A stretch of DNA of 64,000 bases from Deinandra increscens subsp. villosa (GCA_039602395.1 JBCNJP010000006.1:65786509-65850508), one strand, 5' to 3'. Counted from the first letter of the stretch, positions 41,856 to 53,946 are shown. Made by a program: numbers and translations. Notes: generated from the letters alone by a model not told the origin.

Positions 41856-44800
41856 TTATATCTTTATTTATTATGGTGGATTTAAGAAGATTTTGATAGG
41901 TAATACTATATGTTTTCTTCACTGTAAATTTTGCACTATGAATATAATGTATTCAGTTTTTAACTGCAGTTGGTGCAAATGGATCGGGGAAGTCAAATTT
42001 TTTTCATGGTACATGTAGCTCAATAAATTATAACTATTTATTTTCTTACTTGTTGCGGATATGAGGACTTACTGACTGGAAATTACATTTCAACCAACCT
42101 GATTCATGCTGCAGCAATCCGGTTTGTTATAAGTGACCTTTTTCATAACCTGCGCAATGATGATAGGCACGCCTTCCTCCATGTATGTTGGTTATGTTCT
42201 TATGTTCTATTAAATAGTCATATCATTTGGTTGGTGATGTTAAGTAATAACTTTTATGTGAACGTTGATCAGGAAGGAGCAGGACACCAAGTTTTATCAG
42301 CTTTTGTTGAGATTGTTTTTGATAACTCTGACAATCGGATCCCGGTAATCTTCATCATCTATTAGTGGGCATAGTCTTTTCTTTGTATGTGTGCAAATCA
42401 TTGTTTATCCTTCCACATTTTTATCAACCTTGGTAAATTATTAAGGTTGCTCACAATCATGATATTGCACACACATGATTAAAGGAGAGCAAATGTAGTA
42501 CAAAGAAACAAAAGTAATTAACATCAAGATGTGGAGAGTGGAAATGATAAACAAACATTCTAGGATAAATAGCAGATGATACATAAAACTATGGTGACTG
42601 ACGGGATGAGGAGATGAAACATGTATTTTGTGAGGGATTCATAATGAAACAGTTGTTATTTTTCCAATAAAAGGTTGTAAGGGTTTCATCATATCTTCTT
42701 ACGTTCTACAATAAAGCTCTTATTCTTAGTCCAGAAAATGTTACTCATAACTGGATAAAAGTTGTGGGGAAAATGGAAAATACGATTTATTATGGTGTAC
42801 AACTTTATAACTTTTAAGTAGTTGACCGAAACACATAACTCAAATAGAACTCATAATCAGTTAGGGGCATATGCATAGGTCGACCAAGAGTACTTGTACA
42901 CATGGTATCCAAGTGGATGTTACCGTGTTAGTAATACCAGCAGCTGTATAGGCCGACCAAGTGGATGTTACCATAGAAAATACGATTTTATTATGATATA
43001 CAACTTCATAATTTTTAAGTAGTTGACCAAAACACATAACTCAAATAAAACTCATAATCAGTTAAGGGCATATGCATAGGCTGACCAAGTGGATGTGTAT
43101 ATACATGGTATCCAAGTGGATGTTACCGTGTTAGTAATACCAGCAGCCGTATAGGGCACACAGTCTCATGGATGGTGGAAGGACCAGTGGACCACCAATA
43201 GAGACCAGAAGGTGCCAAGATGGTGATATTATTCTGTCTTCAAGACTTGAACTCAGAACTCATATGTTCAAGCACATCTCCTATGTCACGTAATACACTC
43301 CAGCTCATGCATTGCATTGATCTGCTTATATAATTCTTATTCTTTGAGTTTGTATATGCCTATATGGCCTAAGGGGTTGCATAGAGAGGCTAGGAACGTT
43401 GGTCCTAAAAATAACGCCTCAGGGGAGGTGATGCACATAGTCCCTACTCCCTACAATGAGGCGCTGAGGCTGTCATCTTGCCTGAGACGGCTGCATCACT
43501 ACGTGCTGGGATACAGGTAACAGGCCACTATTTCACTCAAATTGACCCAAGGGAGAAAGGTATGAGGAGGACTCACCTGATGGAGGAGAAAGATGTGACC
43601 TGTGGGAGACAATGTAGAGAAGTTGGGATGGAGATGACTAGCGGGTGCCTTCTAAAAGTAAAACCCCAGAATGAACCCACTCCTTTTTTTGAACAGCTTA
43701 TAATACAAGCTTGTAAAGAAAACACATAAATTGCAGAGTGGATTCATTCTAGGATTTTATTTGTACCGAGGTAGTACTTAGTGTTAGGCTTCTTTTAGTT
43801 GTACACAAAGCTTCTTTGGTTGTACCTGGTGCATTTTTTATGTATATTATTCTACTTTTTAGCGTTTAAAAATTAACAAGTTAAAGTATAATATTTATAT
43901 AATTTATAAGTTTTTTTAGTACCAGCCCCTTGCTTACGTGAAGCTCACACTTCACACCTCCGCTTTTGGAACCTAAACGCCTTGGAGCTTCTCCCAACTT
44001 TCTAAACCAAGCCAAAAACATCTATGTTCTGGTTTTCTGTTTTTAATGCATACTTTTGTTTTAGATCAATTATCAACACTTAAAGATTAAATGCCAGGAC
44101 TCGCGTTATATAAGTCACTTTCTTTTGTGCCAGAAATTCTCACTTTATTGAGGGTTACATTATACTGGTAGACAGTGTAGACACTAGGGACTGTATGTAA
44201 CATCTGAGGCCAGGCAACACTTGAATAAATTCTCATAATTCACATTATTGATATTGAAAATAATATATTATTCACTTATTTAGCTGTTTGAATTCTAGAT
44301 GACTTGCTGCTTTTGTTTTCTTTTTCTTTTTCTTTTTGATGCATTGCTAATATATTGTGGTTGTCTACATGGGGTTTTGTTTAGTTTCTAAGTAGTGTTT
44401 ATGGCTGTTGAGTTTCTTTTCTGCGATTTGAAGGTTGATAAAGAGGAGGTGCGTCTGCGGAGAACAATTGGTACTAAAAAAGATGAATATTTTTTGGATG
44501 GGAAGCATATAACGTGAGTACCACCTCATTGATAATTTGTTTTTTATCCTTCATCCCACCCTTCTTGAATTCATTTATTAATTATTATCTTGTTCGAGTG
44601 TTATGACAAAGAAGGAAATACATCATTGTAGGAAAACTGAAGTTATGAATCTGTTGGAAAGTGCTGGTTTCTCCCGTTCCAATCCATATTATGTTGTGCA
44701 ACAGGGGAAAGTATGACATCTCTCTTGACCAGTTTTGATGGGTGAAGTATATATCATTAATAATAATGCATTTATGTAGATAGCATCATTGACTTTGATG

Positions 44801-46651
44801 AAAGATTCGGAACGACTTGACCTACTGAAGGAAATTGGTGGTACTCGAGTTTATGAAGAGCGTCGGCGCGAAAGCTTGAAAATTATGCAAGAAACTGGCA
44901 AGTGATTGTTAAGTTAGTTGTTTCTTGCACCAGTGAATGCTTTCTTATATTTTTTATAATATCAGGAAATAAGAGAAATCAGATAATTCAAGTTGTGCAA
45001 TACTTGGATGAGAGATTAAGAGAGCTAGATGAAGAGAAAGCAGAGTTGAAGAAGTATCAGCAGCTTGACAAGGAGAGAAAGTCCTTAGAATACACCATTT
45101 ATGATAAAGAAGTTAATGAGGCACGCCTGGAATTGGCTAAGGTAATAGTTTGAATTTGTGTCTCATGTGTTTTTGCTTATTGAGAATTGAGCAAAATTTG
45201 TAAAAACCATATGGATTTTCAACTTTTGCTTGGCTAAGTTTCTTAACTTTCTTTTGCATGATTAAATTCCTTAATAAACTGAACGAAAAGGTAGCAAAGT
45301 TTCGGGGGCTTATCATGCATATAAGAATGATCTTTTCGTTAATCTCAAACAAATTAAAGGATTTAATCATTCAAAAAAATAGTTTTGTTCGGTTTTATAA
45401 GTTAAGGTTTTTAGTCAGGCAAAAACAAAGTTGAGGGACCTAATCACGCAAATGTGGAAGTTTATAGGGATTTTATGATTTTGCTGGTTTGAATTTGTGT
45501 AGTATGAGGTCCCATGTGAACATGTCTTACCAAATTCAGGTGGATGCGGAGCGAAATGCCATTTCCGAGGAATTAGTTAGAAAATATAACTCATCAGTTG
45601 AGGAAGAGGAAGAAGTGAAGAAACTAGACAAGCAATTTAAAGATCTCACTAGAGAGGTACAAGGTTTAAGCCGAGAGAAAGAGGCAATAGAGAAGCAGCG
45701 CACAAAAGCAATTAAAAAGCACACAGAAATTGAGCTTGATGTCACAGACCTCGAGGAGAGAATTGCGGCGAGTAGTAGAGCCAAGGTATTGGACCTCATT
45801 GTGTAAATGTCCGGAAACCACATAATTACATTACCGAATCATCTTCAGTCTGAGAATTAGATGCGTCAGTTGTGTCCCATTTACTTATGAAATGTACCGA
45901 TTTGGTTTATCATCTTTAACATTAATAAAAGGACTCACTATAAAGAAATGGGTTGAGTGGAGGATCTAGAAAACAAAATATGGTATGCATAAGTAGCTGT
46001 TTCTACATAGTAAATAAATATGTGTATGTGTCTATTTATATGCACATACATATATATTTGAACTTTTAACATTAAAAAAACTCGAAGGTTCTGCAATTGC
46101 ATACTCTTCTTTGTGTCCATCCCTTAAGGGGTTGGAAGTTGTGTCAATTGTAATTTTGAATGCATAATTCTCCAAATTAGTTTATAAAAAGTTGGATTAT
46201 TATTGAAATAAAATAGTTTTTAATCATATTTATGACCCTATATATTTATATTTTTAGAAAGTTGTTGGGCAGGAAATGTTTTAGGCCGACTCCATTTTGA
46301 TACTGTACCAAGGGGGTAATCTATTTTGATCTGAACTTGTTTCCCACTTCAAACCTGTATCAAGAAAATAGAAGGCTTAGGTAAAAACTAAAAGATGTCT
46401 CATCTATTTTTTTAATTTGAAATTTATGCTGTAGGATGAAGCTGGAAGGCAGCTTGAGATTTTACACAGAGAAATCCAGGAATCCACAGCCGAGCTAAAC
46501 AAAATCAGGCCTTTGTATGATGTTCAAGTTAAGGAGGAGGATGATATCACGAAAGGGTATTTTTTAGTATTTCAGGACACCAGAAATCTGTATATTTTTA
46601 TATGCCAGTGTGCCACATATAAGAATCACAGTCATAGCCTACTAAGGCTTT

Positions 46652-46726
<75 letters not shown>

Positions 46727-48827
46727 GGGGTGCTCGTGGATTCAACAACTAATTGGTGAAGTGTTATATAGATTTAAAGGTTTAATGAAAGTTTATATTT
46801 ATATAAACATGATTTTCAAAATTTAGTTTTGCTATTAATTGGTATTAATTAGTTATTCACTTATTCGACATAAATACGTCTCAAAATTTATTTTGCTATT
46901 AATTGGTTATTCTACTTTTTTGTGTTTATTAACATAATGGACAAAGACGATTTTGCCCCCTTAATCTCTTAATTATTTAGTAAAAGACAACTTTGTCCTC
47001 CTTATATATATTATAAATAGTGTGTATATATATATATATATTTTTTCCACTTTAATTCTTTTTTAAATCAGCTGAACTCTAAAAAAATTAGCGGATACTC
47101 TCCCTGATAAAGCGGAAGCTGTGTTGTTTGATTTCTTCCTAATGTCTCTTCTGTAGTTCTTACTTTGTTTTTATATTAAACTGCTTCCATGATAGAATAA
47201 TGTTACGGGAAAAGCAGCTCAGCATACTTTATCAGAAACAAGGGCGGGCAACCCAGTTCCGTTCTAAAGCCGCACGTGATGAATGGCTTCAAAAAGATAT
47301 TGATAAGTATGACAAAGTTCTGTTCTCAAATGTGAAGCAGGTAATCATTATATTTATGCATTATGGAAATGTGAATGCTTACATACTTATTGTATAATGA
47401 AGTACATGTAGATATTTGAGGTCTGTTTAGTGGGATGATGTGATTATGTGAATGACAAAAGAATGGAATAAACAAGGTAATGCTATGGGCATAAGAATGG
47501 AATGCTCCGTTGTATTTCAGTATCACGTGGGGTTATCATGTGAGAACATAAAGTGATTCAAACCGTCCGTTATGTATTTTTGTTTACTTTTTTGCAATTT
47601 TTTTGTTTAAATTTTCATTAAACATGACATGTTTGGGAAAAATCTATTTTTTTATTTATTAGTAATAACTAATAAGTATTAGCTTCTATATAAAATTTTA
47701 TTTTAAATATAAATTCAGATATTCCACTTTTATTTGGTCCAAAATTTAGTGACAAATAAAAAAAAAATTAGATTTATAGAAGTAAAAAAGCATGCCTGTC
47801 AATGATCTTATCAAGTATAGGAGTTGGACAATCCGTTTAATTAGTTGTGATTGACGATACTAAAACTAGATAAATACTAGAGAAAAACTGTCATCTATCT
47901 ATAAAAAAAAGTTAGATCCTAGGAAGTCGGAAGCTGCATCACTCTTTTGAGGATGATTTAATAAGGTTAAGCATGCTCATCTTCTAAGTGTATCTTTTAA
48001 CTGGATTCTGTATTACAAGGCTTCTAAATTTATTACTCTAATTATTAGGGACTTGACTTAATTTTAATTTGTTGTATTACTGTTGTGAGATCTCAATTAT
48101 AGAATGCCTACCCTCTTTTGTTCATTTTAGGAAAATCTACTAAATGATGAAATTGGTAAACTTGAAAGAGATTTGGCGGCACAAACTGAACATGTCAAAA
48201 GTCGTGAGGCAGAGATAACTGCTTTAGAAGCTCGGATATCAGGTTATCGCAAAGGTTTCAATCAGCATAAGGCAAAGAGAGACGAGCTTCATGATAAGCG
48301 AAAGTACACCTACATTCTTTGTTCTGTTGGATTTGTTATTTGGTAGGGTGTGCAACAGTTCAATACCAGACCGGAACTGAAAAATTGAGTACTGGGATCG
48401 AGAACAGGACTTTATGATATCACTTTAGAGGCAGTTCACTCCCAAACCAGGGCATGCCCCAGACTCAACCTTCTGGCTAGTGATTTATGCCTAGTTAAGC
48501 TGTTCTTTAAGGAAAAGAAAAATGATTTCGTCCCAGACTGTTACTGAACTGAATGGGGACGGAATCATTCTGAACCGAGAACTTATATTTGCAATAATTT
48601 GAACCAGAGACCTGGACTGATTATACTGGTTTTGGTTTGGTTTTACGGTTCCTGAGTTTTGCACATCTTTGTTTGTTTGTCATAGATCAATTAATGTGCC
48701 AGATACTGAAGTTCATTACCTCTTTAGGTCTCTGTGGGGGGCAGAAAGCGAGCTTAATGCTGAAATTGAGCGTCTTAAAGCAGAAAGTGTGAAGGCAGAA
48801 AAAGCCTTAGATCATGCTACTCCTGGG
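41526..48827 (+). CDS. SMC3: SMC3 cohesin subunit, 5' half (start to hinge border), 14 coding exons
   Basis: Coding exons: 41526-41540, 41679-41754, 41970-42008, 42115-42182, 42273-42344, 44434-44513, 44632-44710, 44780-44897, 44966-45141, 45540-45785, 46435-46556, 47196-47340, 48131-48303 and 48728-48827. They total 1509 nt, 503 codons, with unbroken phase. The protein starts MYIKQVIIEGFKSYK; Walker A GANGSGKS is at residues ~32-39, the Q-loop (VVQQGK) near 140, then the long N-terminal coiled coil. The last exon ends LDHATPG followed by GTATGT, exactly where the hinge begins. Intron 8 has a GC donor. No hinge or C-terminal ATPase exon follows on this strand: a Copia element and then the N gap follow. 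The missing 700 codons are at 17521-8191 on the opposite strand and join in phase with no exon lost. In cells SMC3 is the cohesin ATPase subunit. Confidence 0.94.
41814..41853. repeat. (AT)20 microsatellite in SMC3 intron 2
   Basis: An uninterrupted AT dinucleotide run of about 40 bp lies in intron 41755-41969. Confidence 0.97.
42776..43157 (+). repeat. Tandem duplication, 200 bp period, in SMC3 intron 5
   Basis: Unit 1 (42776-42975) and unit 2 (42976-43157) both start GAAAATACGATTT and both contain GTAGTTGACC, ACTCATAATCAGTTA, GGGCATATGCATAGG and GTGTTAGTAATACCAGCAGC. They are highly similar, so this is a fairly recent duplication. The rest of the 42345-44433 intron includes a GC-richer 43340-43740 block with ORFs but no recognisable domain. 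Confidence 0.85.
44898..44965 (+). other. SMC3: SMC3 GC-AG intron (intron 8), 68 bp
   Basis: The donor is ACTG|GCAAGT and the acceptor ATCAG. Joining gives QETGNKRNQII, matching the conserved SMC3 sequence; there is no GT that keeps the frame. GCAAGT is the strong form of a GC donor. Confidence 0.85.
46655..46722. repeat. (AC)34 microsatellite in SMC3 intron 11
   Basis: An uninterrupted AC dinucleotide run of about 68 bp. The Thr-His-repeat ORF across it is an artefact. Confidence 0.97.
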
Positions 48828-49403
48828 GTATGTAAATATACTTAGTAAATTATGCAGCTTTAAATTCATCTTAAATGCATCTTTGTATGTAAAAGGTGTG
48901 AAAGTTAAATTCTTGAAACTTTTTTTGTTGTTGGAAAAGTATAGTGTGAGAAGGTCGTGAAGTATTTTAGAAATGTTTATTAGGCATATGTCATAATGTT
49001 GATTTTAAAACATGTCTCCTGATTTAAAATAAGTTTCTATTAGTGGGGAACACACAAGGGTTATACCATTAGAGCTGGCACATGAAAACTTATGCTGTGT
49101 GTGTATATAGAGGTGAGTAGAATGAAGAATACATGCCTAACCTAGCTAGCAATCATGGATAGACCAGTTAAATTTGTTGGGGTTTAGGCCTAAATGTGTG
49201 GTTTTCTCTATTTTAGTTCTTTGTGATTAAGTGTAAAGGTTAAAAATGAATGGGTAAGCGGGTTTGGTAATGGGTCAAAGCAGGTGGGTTTGAGTTAGGC
49301 TAACCCACCCATACTTATTTTGAAATTATAAATAGTTAGTGTGATGAGTTTAATAATGGTTCTTTCTTCTAACTAATAATTTATTTATGTTACCACTATT
49401 CTA
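48828..49403 (+). other. 5' part of the split SMC3 intron
   Basis: This is the donor side of the intron following codon 503. It is AT-rich and carries the TGGGTCAAA repeat words seen in other introns near 49250-49320. The Copia element inserts at 49404. Confidence 0.6.
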
Positions 49404-49529
49404 TATTAGACAAAGTCTTAGTATTATTATAATTACTTTTGTATTCTAGATGGGTGTAGTGTGTAACTATATTTCCTATTTATACTTGTACATTATTCTT
49501 CATTAATCACAATACACAATTACAAATCA
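49404..49529 (+). repeat. 5' LTR of the Copia element
   Basis: It is 126 bp, begins TATTAGACAAAGTC and ends ACAAATCA. It is identical to 53947-54032 over 86 bp except T/G at one position (TAGATGGG versus TAGAGGGG). The end is set by the primer-binding site two bases downstream. Confidence 0.85.
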
Positions 49530-49641
49530 TATGGTATCACAGCCATCTTTGTGATCCTCCAAAACCCTACGGCAAAATTGCTGCCCCCTCCTGCCGTAAA
49601 CCCTACCCTCTTCTCAGCCGCTAACTGCCGCCCTCCCTCCC

Positions 49642-52600
49642 ATGGCCACCCTAGTTGCGTTTGATCAGCGCACTAAAACCCACCACAACTCCCACAAGTT
49701 CGGTTTCACCCTCACCGCCTCCAACTATGGGTACTGGAAGACCATGCTCACCCCCTTCCTTGTTACAAACAGTCTCTTTGGCTATGTCGATGAGTCGATC
49801 CCCTGCCCTCCCACCACCATCACATCTACACCGGCTGCCACCACAGAAAACCCTACCCCCGCCCCGGTTACTGCCGACAACCCACAACATCCCATCTGGG
49901 TGGCGAACGATGCCCATGTTCGAATGCTCATCCTCTCCACCATCTCTGAAACCTCATTCCAGCATGTTCAAGGCACGACCTCTCGTGACTTATGGCTGTC
50001 CCTTGAGCGTGCATATGCCCCACACACGGCTTCTCGGGAATACACCCTCAAAACACAATTGCTTCGAATCGAGATGAGGTCCGATGAGTCATCCTCGGAC
50101 TACCTTACACGTGCTCAAGAGTACGCAACGGCTCTCTCCAACATTGGAGAGCCCATGAAAGAAAAAGATGTGGTCATGCTAGTCATCTCTGGGTTGCGCG
50201 ATGAATACAACGGTCTCAAGACCACCGCCCTTTCCAGACAACTCGTGTTCAATGAACTTCATGCGTTAATTGCTGATCATGAGTTCATGCTCAAAAAGAT
50301 TGCTCCTGAGGTTCCACCAGCCCAAGCCTTCGCCGCCAAGGCTGCCACAGCGGCTGCCACAGCCCCCGGCCCCTCCTCGCAGCCCAATCCTGAGGCTCTC
50401 CTTGCGGTCCAGCAACTTGCATCCCAACTAGGGCTGCAAATTCAGCTCCCGCCATCTCCGCAGGCCTTCTATGCCGGTCAACAACCTTCCTTTCGTCGCA
50501 ATAATCAGCAGCAGCCCCGCACCAACAACTTGCGCAACCGGAACAACAACAACAATCGTCCTACTCAGGGAGGTAATAGATTTCCATGGGCCACTCATCA
50601 AAATTCTGTTTCAGGTACTTGCAACAGGTGTGGAATAGGACATGTACCGTCTCAATGCCCCCAACGGGATCCGGCCACGCTTCCAAAGCGTTCTCCTCCA
50701 TCAGCAAACTTCAGTGAATACAGGTCACAGGCTTCCAACATGTGGCTCCCAGACACGGGTTCCAGCCACCATGTCGCTCCGGATATGTCCACCTTTGATT
50801 CAGCCGAATCCTACTATGGCGGTGACAACCTCCATGTTGGCAATGGTAAGGGTCTTCCTATCCTCCATATTGGCTCATCCCACATCCGCTCTCCCACCAA
50901 AACTTTCAATCTCTTAAACATTCTTCATGTTCCTAACATCAAACAGAACCTCCTTTCTGTTCAAAAATTCTGTCATGACAATGATGTTTATTTTGAATTT
51001 CATGCTACTTATTTTTCTGTGAAGGACACGTCTACACACACTACCCTCCTCATGGGTCCCGCCGCTGATGGGCTCTACTCCTTCCAGTCACCAAGCTTCA
51101 AGCCTATCAACAAAGTGTCTTTCTCCGCCACCCGTGCTTCTCCTTCCACCTGGCATCAAAGATTGGGGCACCCACATGCTCAACTTTTAAAGTCTATGTT
51201 ACAAACAAATAAGTTACCATTGAAAAACAATTGTTTTGACAAATTTTGTGATTCCTGTTCTATTGGAAAATCCTCCAAACTACACTTATTTCCTACTTCT
51301 ATTAAAAGTAATCATGTTTTAGATCTTCTGTTTTGTGATGTTTGGGGTCCATCACCCGAGCCTTCGTTTGAAGGTCACAAGTACTTCTTACTTTGTGTTG
51401 ATCATTATTCAAAATATATGTGGTTTTTCCCGTTAAAAGCTAAATCCGATGTCTACACCACCTTTAAACAATTCATTAAAATGGCCGAACGTCAATTTCA
51501 GACCAAAATCAAATCTGTCCAAACCGATTGGGGAGGGGAATTTCGCAACCTTTCCCCCTTCTTTCTTGATCTCGGCATTCGTCACCGCCTCTCGTGCCCA
51601 CACACGAGTGAGCAGAACGGTATCGTGGAACGCCGCCACCGACACGTTGTCGAGACCGGTCTTACTCTCCTTGCTCATTCCCATGTTCCCCGCCGTTTCT
51701 GGCATTTCGCTTTTGACACAGCTGTCTACCTGATAAATCGAATGCCCATGCGCTCCAACTCCTCCATATCACCATTCCAACACCTTTTCAATCGTCCTCC
51801 CGACTACACTTTCCTACGTGTTTTCGGGTCCCAATGCTTCCCGCATCTCCGCCCCTACAACCAACACAAGCTTGACTTTCGATCCACTTCTTGTGTCTTT
51901 CTCGGCTACAGCCCGGCACACCATGGCTATCGCTGCTTCGACCCCATCACTGACCGCCTTTATATCTCCCGCCATGTTCGTTTCAATGAACATTGTTTCC
52001 CCTTTCAACCCAAGCCCTCACCCCCTCCTCCGAGCCCAACTCGTGAGCCTTACATCTCCTCCTATCCCGATCCAATCCCACCGGACAGTGACCCAACACC
52101 GTCGGCTGACCCAACACCGTCGGCCACCAGCCCTCCACCTCCGCCACCTGGCCCTACACCGCCGGACACCAGCCCCATTCCGCCACCACCTCCGCCCCCA
52201 ACCACCCCTCTTCAAACATACCGTCGTCGCCCTAAAACCACCACCACTCAATCTACCCCGGCTCAAACAGCTGTCCCTCGTCCACGACCTTCAAATCTCC
52301 GCCCCAACCCAAAACAAACCACTCCTTACAATGCCTCCTCCTTCTCTACTATCAAATCTGACTCCGACACTGAGCCATCCTCCTTTACCGCTGCCAACAA
52401 CGATCCAAAATGGCGACAGGCCATGGCGGACGAATACTCGGCTTTATTAAAGAATGGGACATGGTCGTTGGTTCCTAGGGTCCCAGGTGCTAACATCGTT
52501 GACTGCAAGTGGCTGTATAAACTGAAGCGAGATGCCACTGGTGCCATTAGCCGCTACAAGGCTCGTTTAGTGGCAAAGGGGTACAGGCAACAACCGGGTA

Positions 52601-53934
52601 TTGACTATCAAGAAACTTTCAGCCCGGTCGTGAAAGCAACAACAATTCGGCTGGTTATGTCCATAGCCGTTACACACAGGTGGCATCTTAGGCAGCTTGA
52701 CATTCAGAATGCCTTCTTACATGGCGACCTTAAAGAAACGGTTTATTTACAGCAACCCCCAGGTTTTGTGGATCCTCAGAGACCAAATCATGTGTGCCGT
52801 CTTCATAAGTCTCTGTATGGCCTCAAACAAGCCCCACGCGCGTGGTTTCACAGGTTGTCCACGGCTCTTTATCACCTTGGCTTTCGGGGGTCAAAAACTG
52901 ATCCCTCATTATTCATTTACAACTCCCGGAGTACTATCCTTTACATGCTGGTCTACGTTGATGACATAATCCTTACGGGCAACAACCAGCAGGCCATTGA
53001 TCAGGTTGTTCTCCGACTTGGTCAGCACTTTCCAGTTCAGGATATGGGTCGCCTGTCGTATTTCTTGGGTATTGAAGTTGTGTATCGTGGGTCTGATATC
53101 ATCCTGTCTCAGCAAAAATACATCCTTGATCTGTTGCAGAAGGCTGGTCTTTCTGATGCGAAACCGGTAACGTCCCCTATGACCACCTCTGCGAATCTTG
53201 CCTTGGGGGACAGCCCTCCTTGTGAGAATCAGGTCCGGTATCGCCAAGTTGTGGGGGCTCTTCAGTATGTGACTCTCTCTCGGCCGGATATTGCGTATGC
53301 TGTCAATAAAGTGTGCCAATTCATGCACTCTCCCACGGAAAATCATTGGTCTGCTGTCAAACGGATCCTTCGTTACTTACGAGGTACCACTACTCACGGG
53401 CTTCTCCTTCAGCAAAACTCAGCCTCCGTTCTTCATGCTTATGCCGACTCCGCTAACAATAGCGTCTCGGCGTTCTCGGATGCTGATTGGGCCGGCGATC
53501 CAGATGACCGTCGCTCCACGGGGGGATATGCTATATATCTTGGTTCTAATCTTGTTTCTTGGTCTGCTCGAAAACAGAAAACTGTCTCTCGGTCATCTAC
53601 AGAAGCTGAATACAAAGCTCTTGCCGATACAGTTGCTGAGATCACCTGGATTCGCTCCCTTCTGCGCGAGTTGCATGTCTCAGTTGCATCTGCACCTACA
53701 CTATGGTGTGATAACCTAGGTGCTACATACTTGACAGCCAATCCGGTTTTCCATGCCCGTACCAAGCATGTTGAAGTCGATTTTCACTTTGTAAGGGAAC
53801 AAGTCTATCGGGGCAACCTTCGGGTCCAGTTCATAAGTACAGATGATCAAATCGCAGATATCTTCACAAAGCCTCTCTCATCTCAACGATTTGCTAATCT
53901 TCGGTCCAAGCTAAAGGTCGCTCCCCGGCCTTAG
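49642..53934 (+). CDS. Copia gag-pol polyprotein, intact, 1430 residues
   Basis: One uninterrupted frame encodes the whole Ty1/copia polyprotein in the standard copia order. Gag is at ~20-230, the CCHC knuckle CNRCGIGHVPSQC at ~327, and the aspartic protease motif DTGSS at 371-375. The pre-integrase WHQRLGHP is at ~504. Integrase has D566 (CDVWGPS), D629 (TDWGGEF) and a catalytic Glu in EQNGIVERRHRH (~663). A Pro/Ser-rich linker spans ~780-900. Reverse transcriptase starts near 938 (NGTWSLVPR), with the catalytic YVDDIILTGN at ~1104, and RNase H follows with DADWAGD (~1280) and STEAEYKAL, ending ADIFTKPLSSQRF. All catalytic motifs I can check are present. With the near-identical LTRs this implies a recent insertion. 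The start ATG follows a C-rich leader. Overlapping ORFs in other frames are shadows. Confidence 0.96.
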   Translation: MATLVAFDQRTKTHHNSHKFGFTLTASNYGYWKTMLTPFLVTNSLFGYVDESIPCPPTTITSTPAATTENPTPAPVTADNPQHPIWVANDAHVRMLILSTISETSFQHVQGTTSRDLWLSLERAYAPHTASREYTLKTQLLRIEMRSDESSSDYLTRAQEYATALSNIGEPMKEKDVVMLVISGLRDEYNGLKTTALSRQLVFNELHALIADHEFMLKKIAPEVPPAQAFAAKAATAAATAPGPSSQPNPEALLAVQQLASQLGLQIQLPPSPQAFYAGQQPSFRRNNQQQPRTNNLRNRNNNNNRPTQGGNRFPWATHQNSVSGTCNRCGIGHVPSQCPQRDPATLPKRSPPSANFSEYRSQASNMWLPDTGSSHHVAPDMSTFDSAESYYGGDNLHVGNGKGLPILHIGSSHIRSPTKTFNLLNILHVPNIKQNLLSVQKFCHDNDVYFEFHATYFSVKDTSTHTTLLMGPAADGLYSFQSPSFKPINKVSFSATRASPSTWHQRLGHPHAQLLKSMLQTNKLPLKNNCFDKFCDSCSIGKSSKLHLFPTSIKSNHVLDLLFCDVWGPSPEPSFEGHKYFLLCVDHYSKYMWFFPLKAKSDVYTTFKQFIKMAERQFQTKIKSVQTDWGGEFRNLSPFFLDLGIRHRLSCPHTSEQNGIVERRHRHVVETGLTLLAHSHVPRRFWHFAFDTAVYLINRMPMRSNSSISPFQHLFNRPPDYTFLRVFGSQCFPHLRPYNQHKLDFRSTSCVFLGYSPAHHGYRCFDPITDRLYISRHVRFNEHCFPFQPKPSPPPPSPTREPYISSYPDPIPPDSDPTPSADPTPSATSPPPPPPGPTPPDTSPIPPPPPPPTTPLQTYRRRPKTTTTQSTPAQTAVPRPRPSNLRPNPKQTTPYNASSFSTIKSDSDTEPSSFTAANNDPKWRQAMADEYSALLKNGTWSLVPRVPGANIVDCKWLYKLKRDATGAISRYKARLVAKGYRQQPGIDYQETFSPVVKATTIRLVMSIAVTHRWHLRQLDIQNAFLHGDLKETVYLQQPPGFVDPQRPNHVCRLHKSLYGLKQAPRAWFHRLSTALYHLGFRGSKTDPSLFIYNSRSTILYMLVYVDDIILTGNNQQAIDQVVLRLGQHFPVQDMGRLSYFLGIEVVYRGSDIILSQQKYILDLLQKAGLSDAKPVTSPMTTSANLALGDSPPCENQVRYRQVVGALQYVTLSRPDIAYAVNKVCQFMHSPTENHWSAVKRILRYLRGTTTHGLLLQQNSASVLHAYADSANNSVSAFSDADWAGDPDDRRSTGGYAIYLGSNLVSWSARKQKTVSRSSTEAEYKALADTVAEITWIRSLLRELHVSVASAPTLWCDNLGATYLTANPVFHARTKHVEVDFHFVREQVYRGNLRVQFISTDDQIADIFTKPLSSQRFANLRSKLKVAPRP

Positions 53935-53946
53935 CTTGCGGGGGGA

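Noticed and set aside
43317..43729. Overlapping 67 and 83 codon ORFs in SMC3 intron 5
   Set aside because: No domain is recognisable and no splice sites join them; probably transposon debris.
46513..46725. Thr-His repeat ORF
   Set aside because: It is an exon 11 tail running into an (AC)n microsatellite.
8191..48827. Two separate SMC genes, or a trans-spliced SMC3
   Set aside because: The halves do not overlap, they share one exact in-phase split intron, and each intron piece ends at an N gap. A misoriented contig explains this with no new biology.
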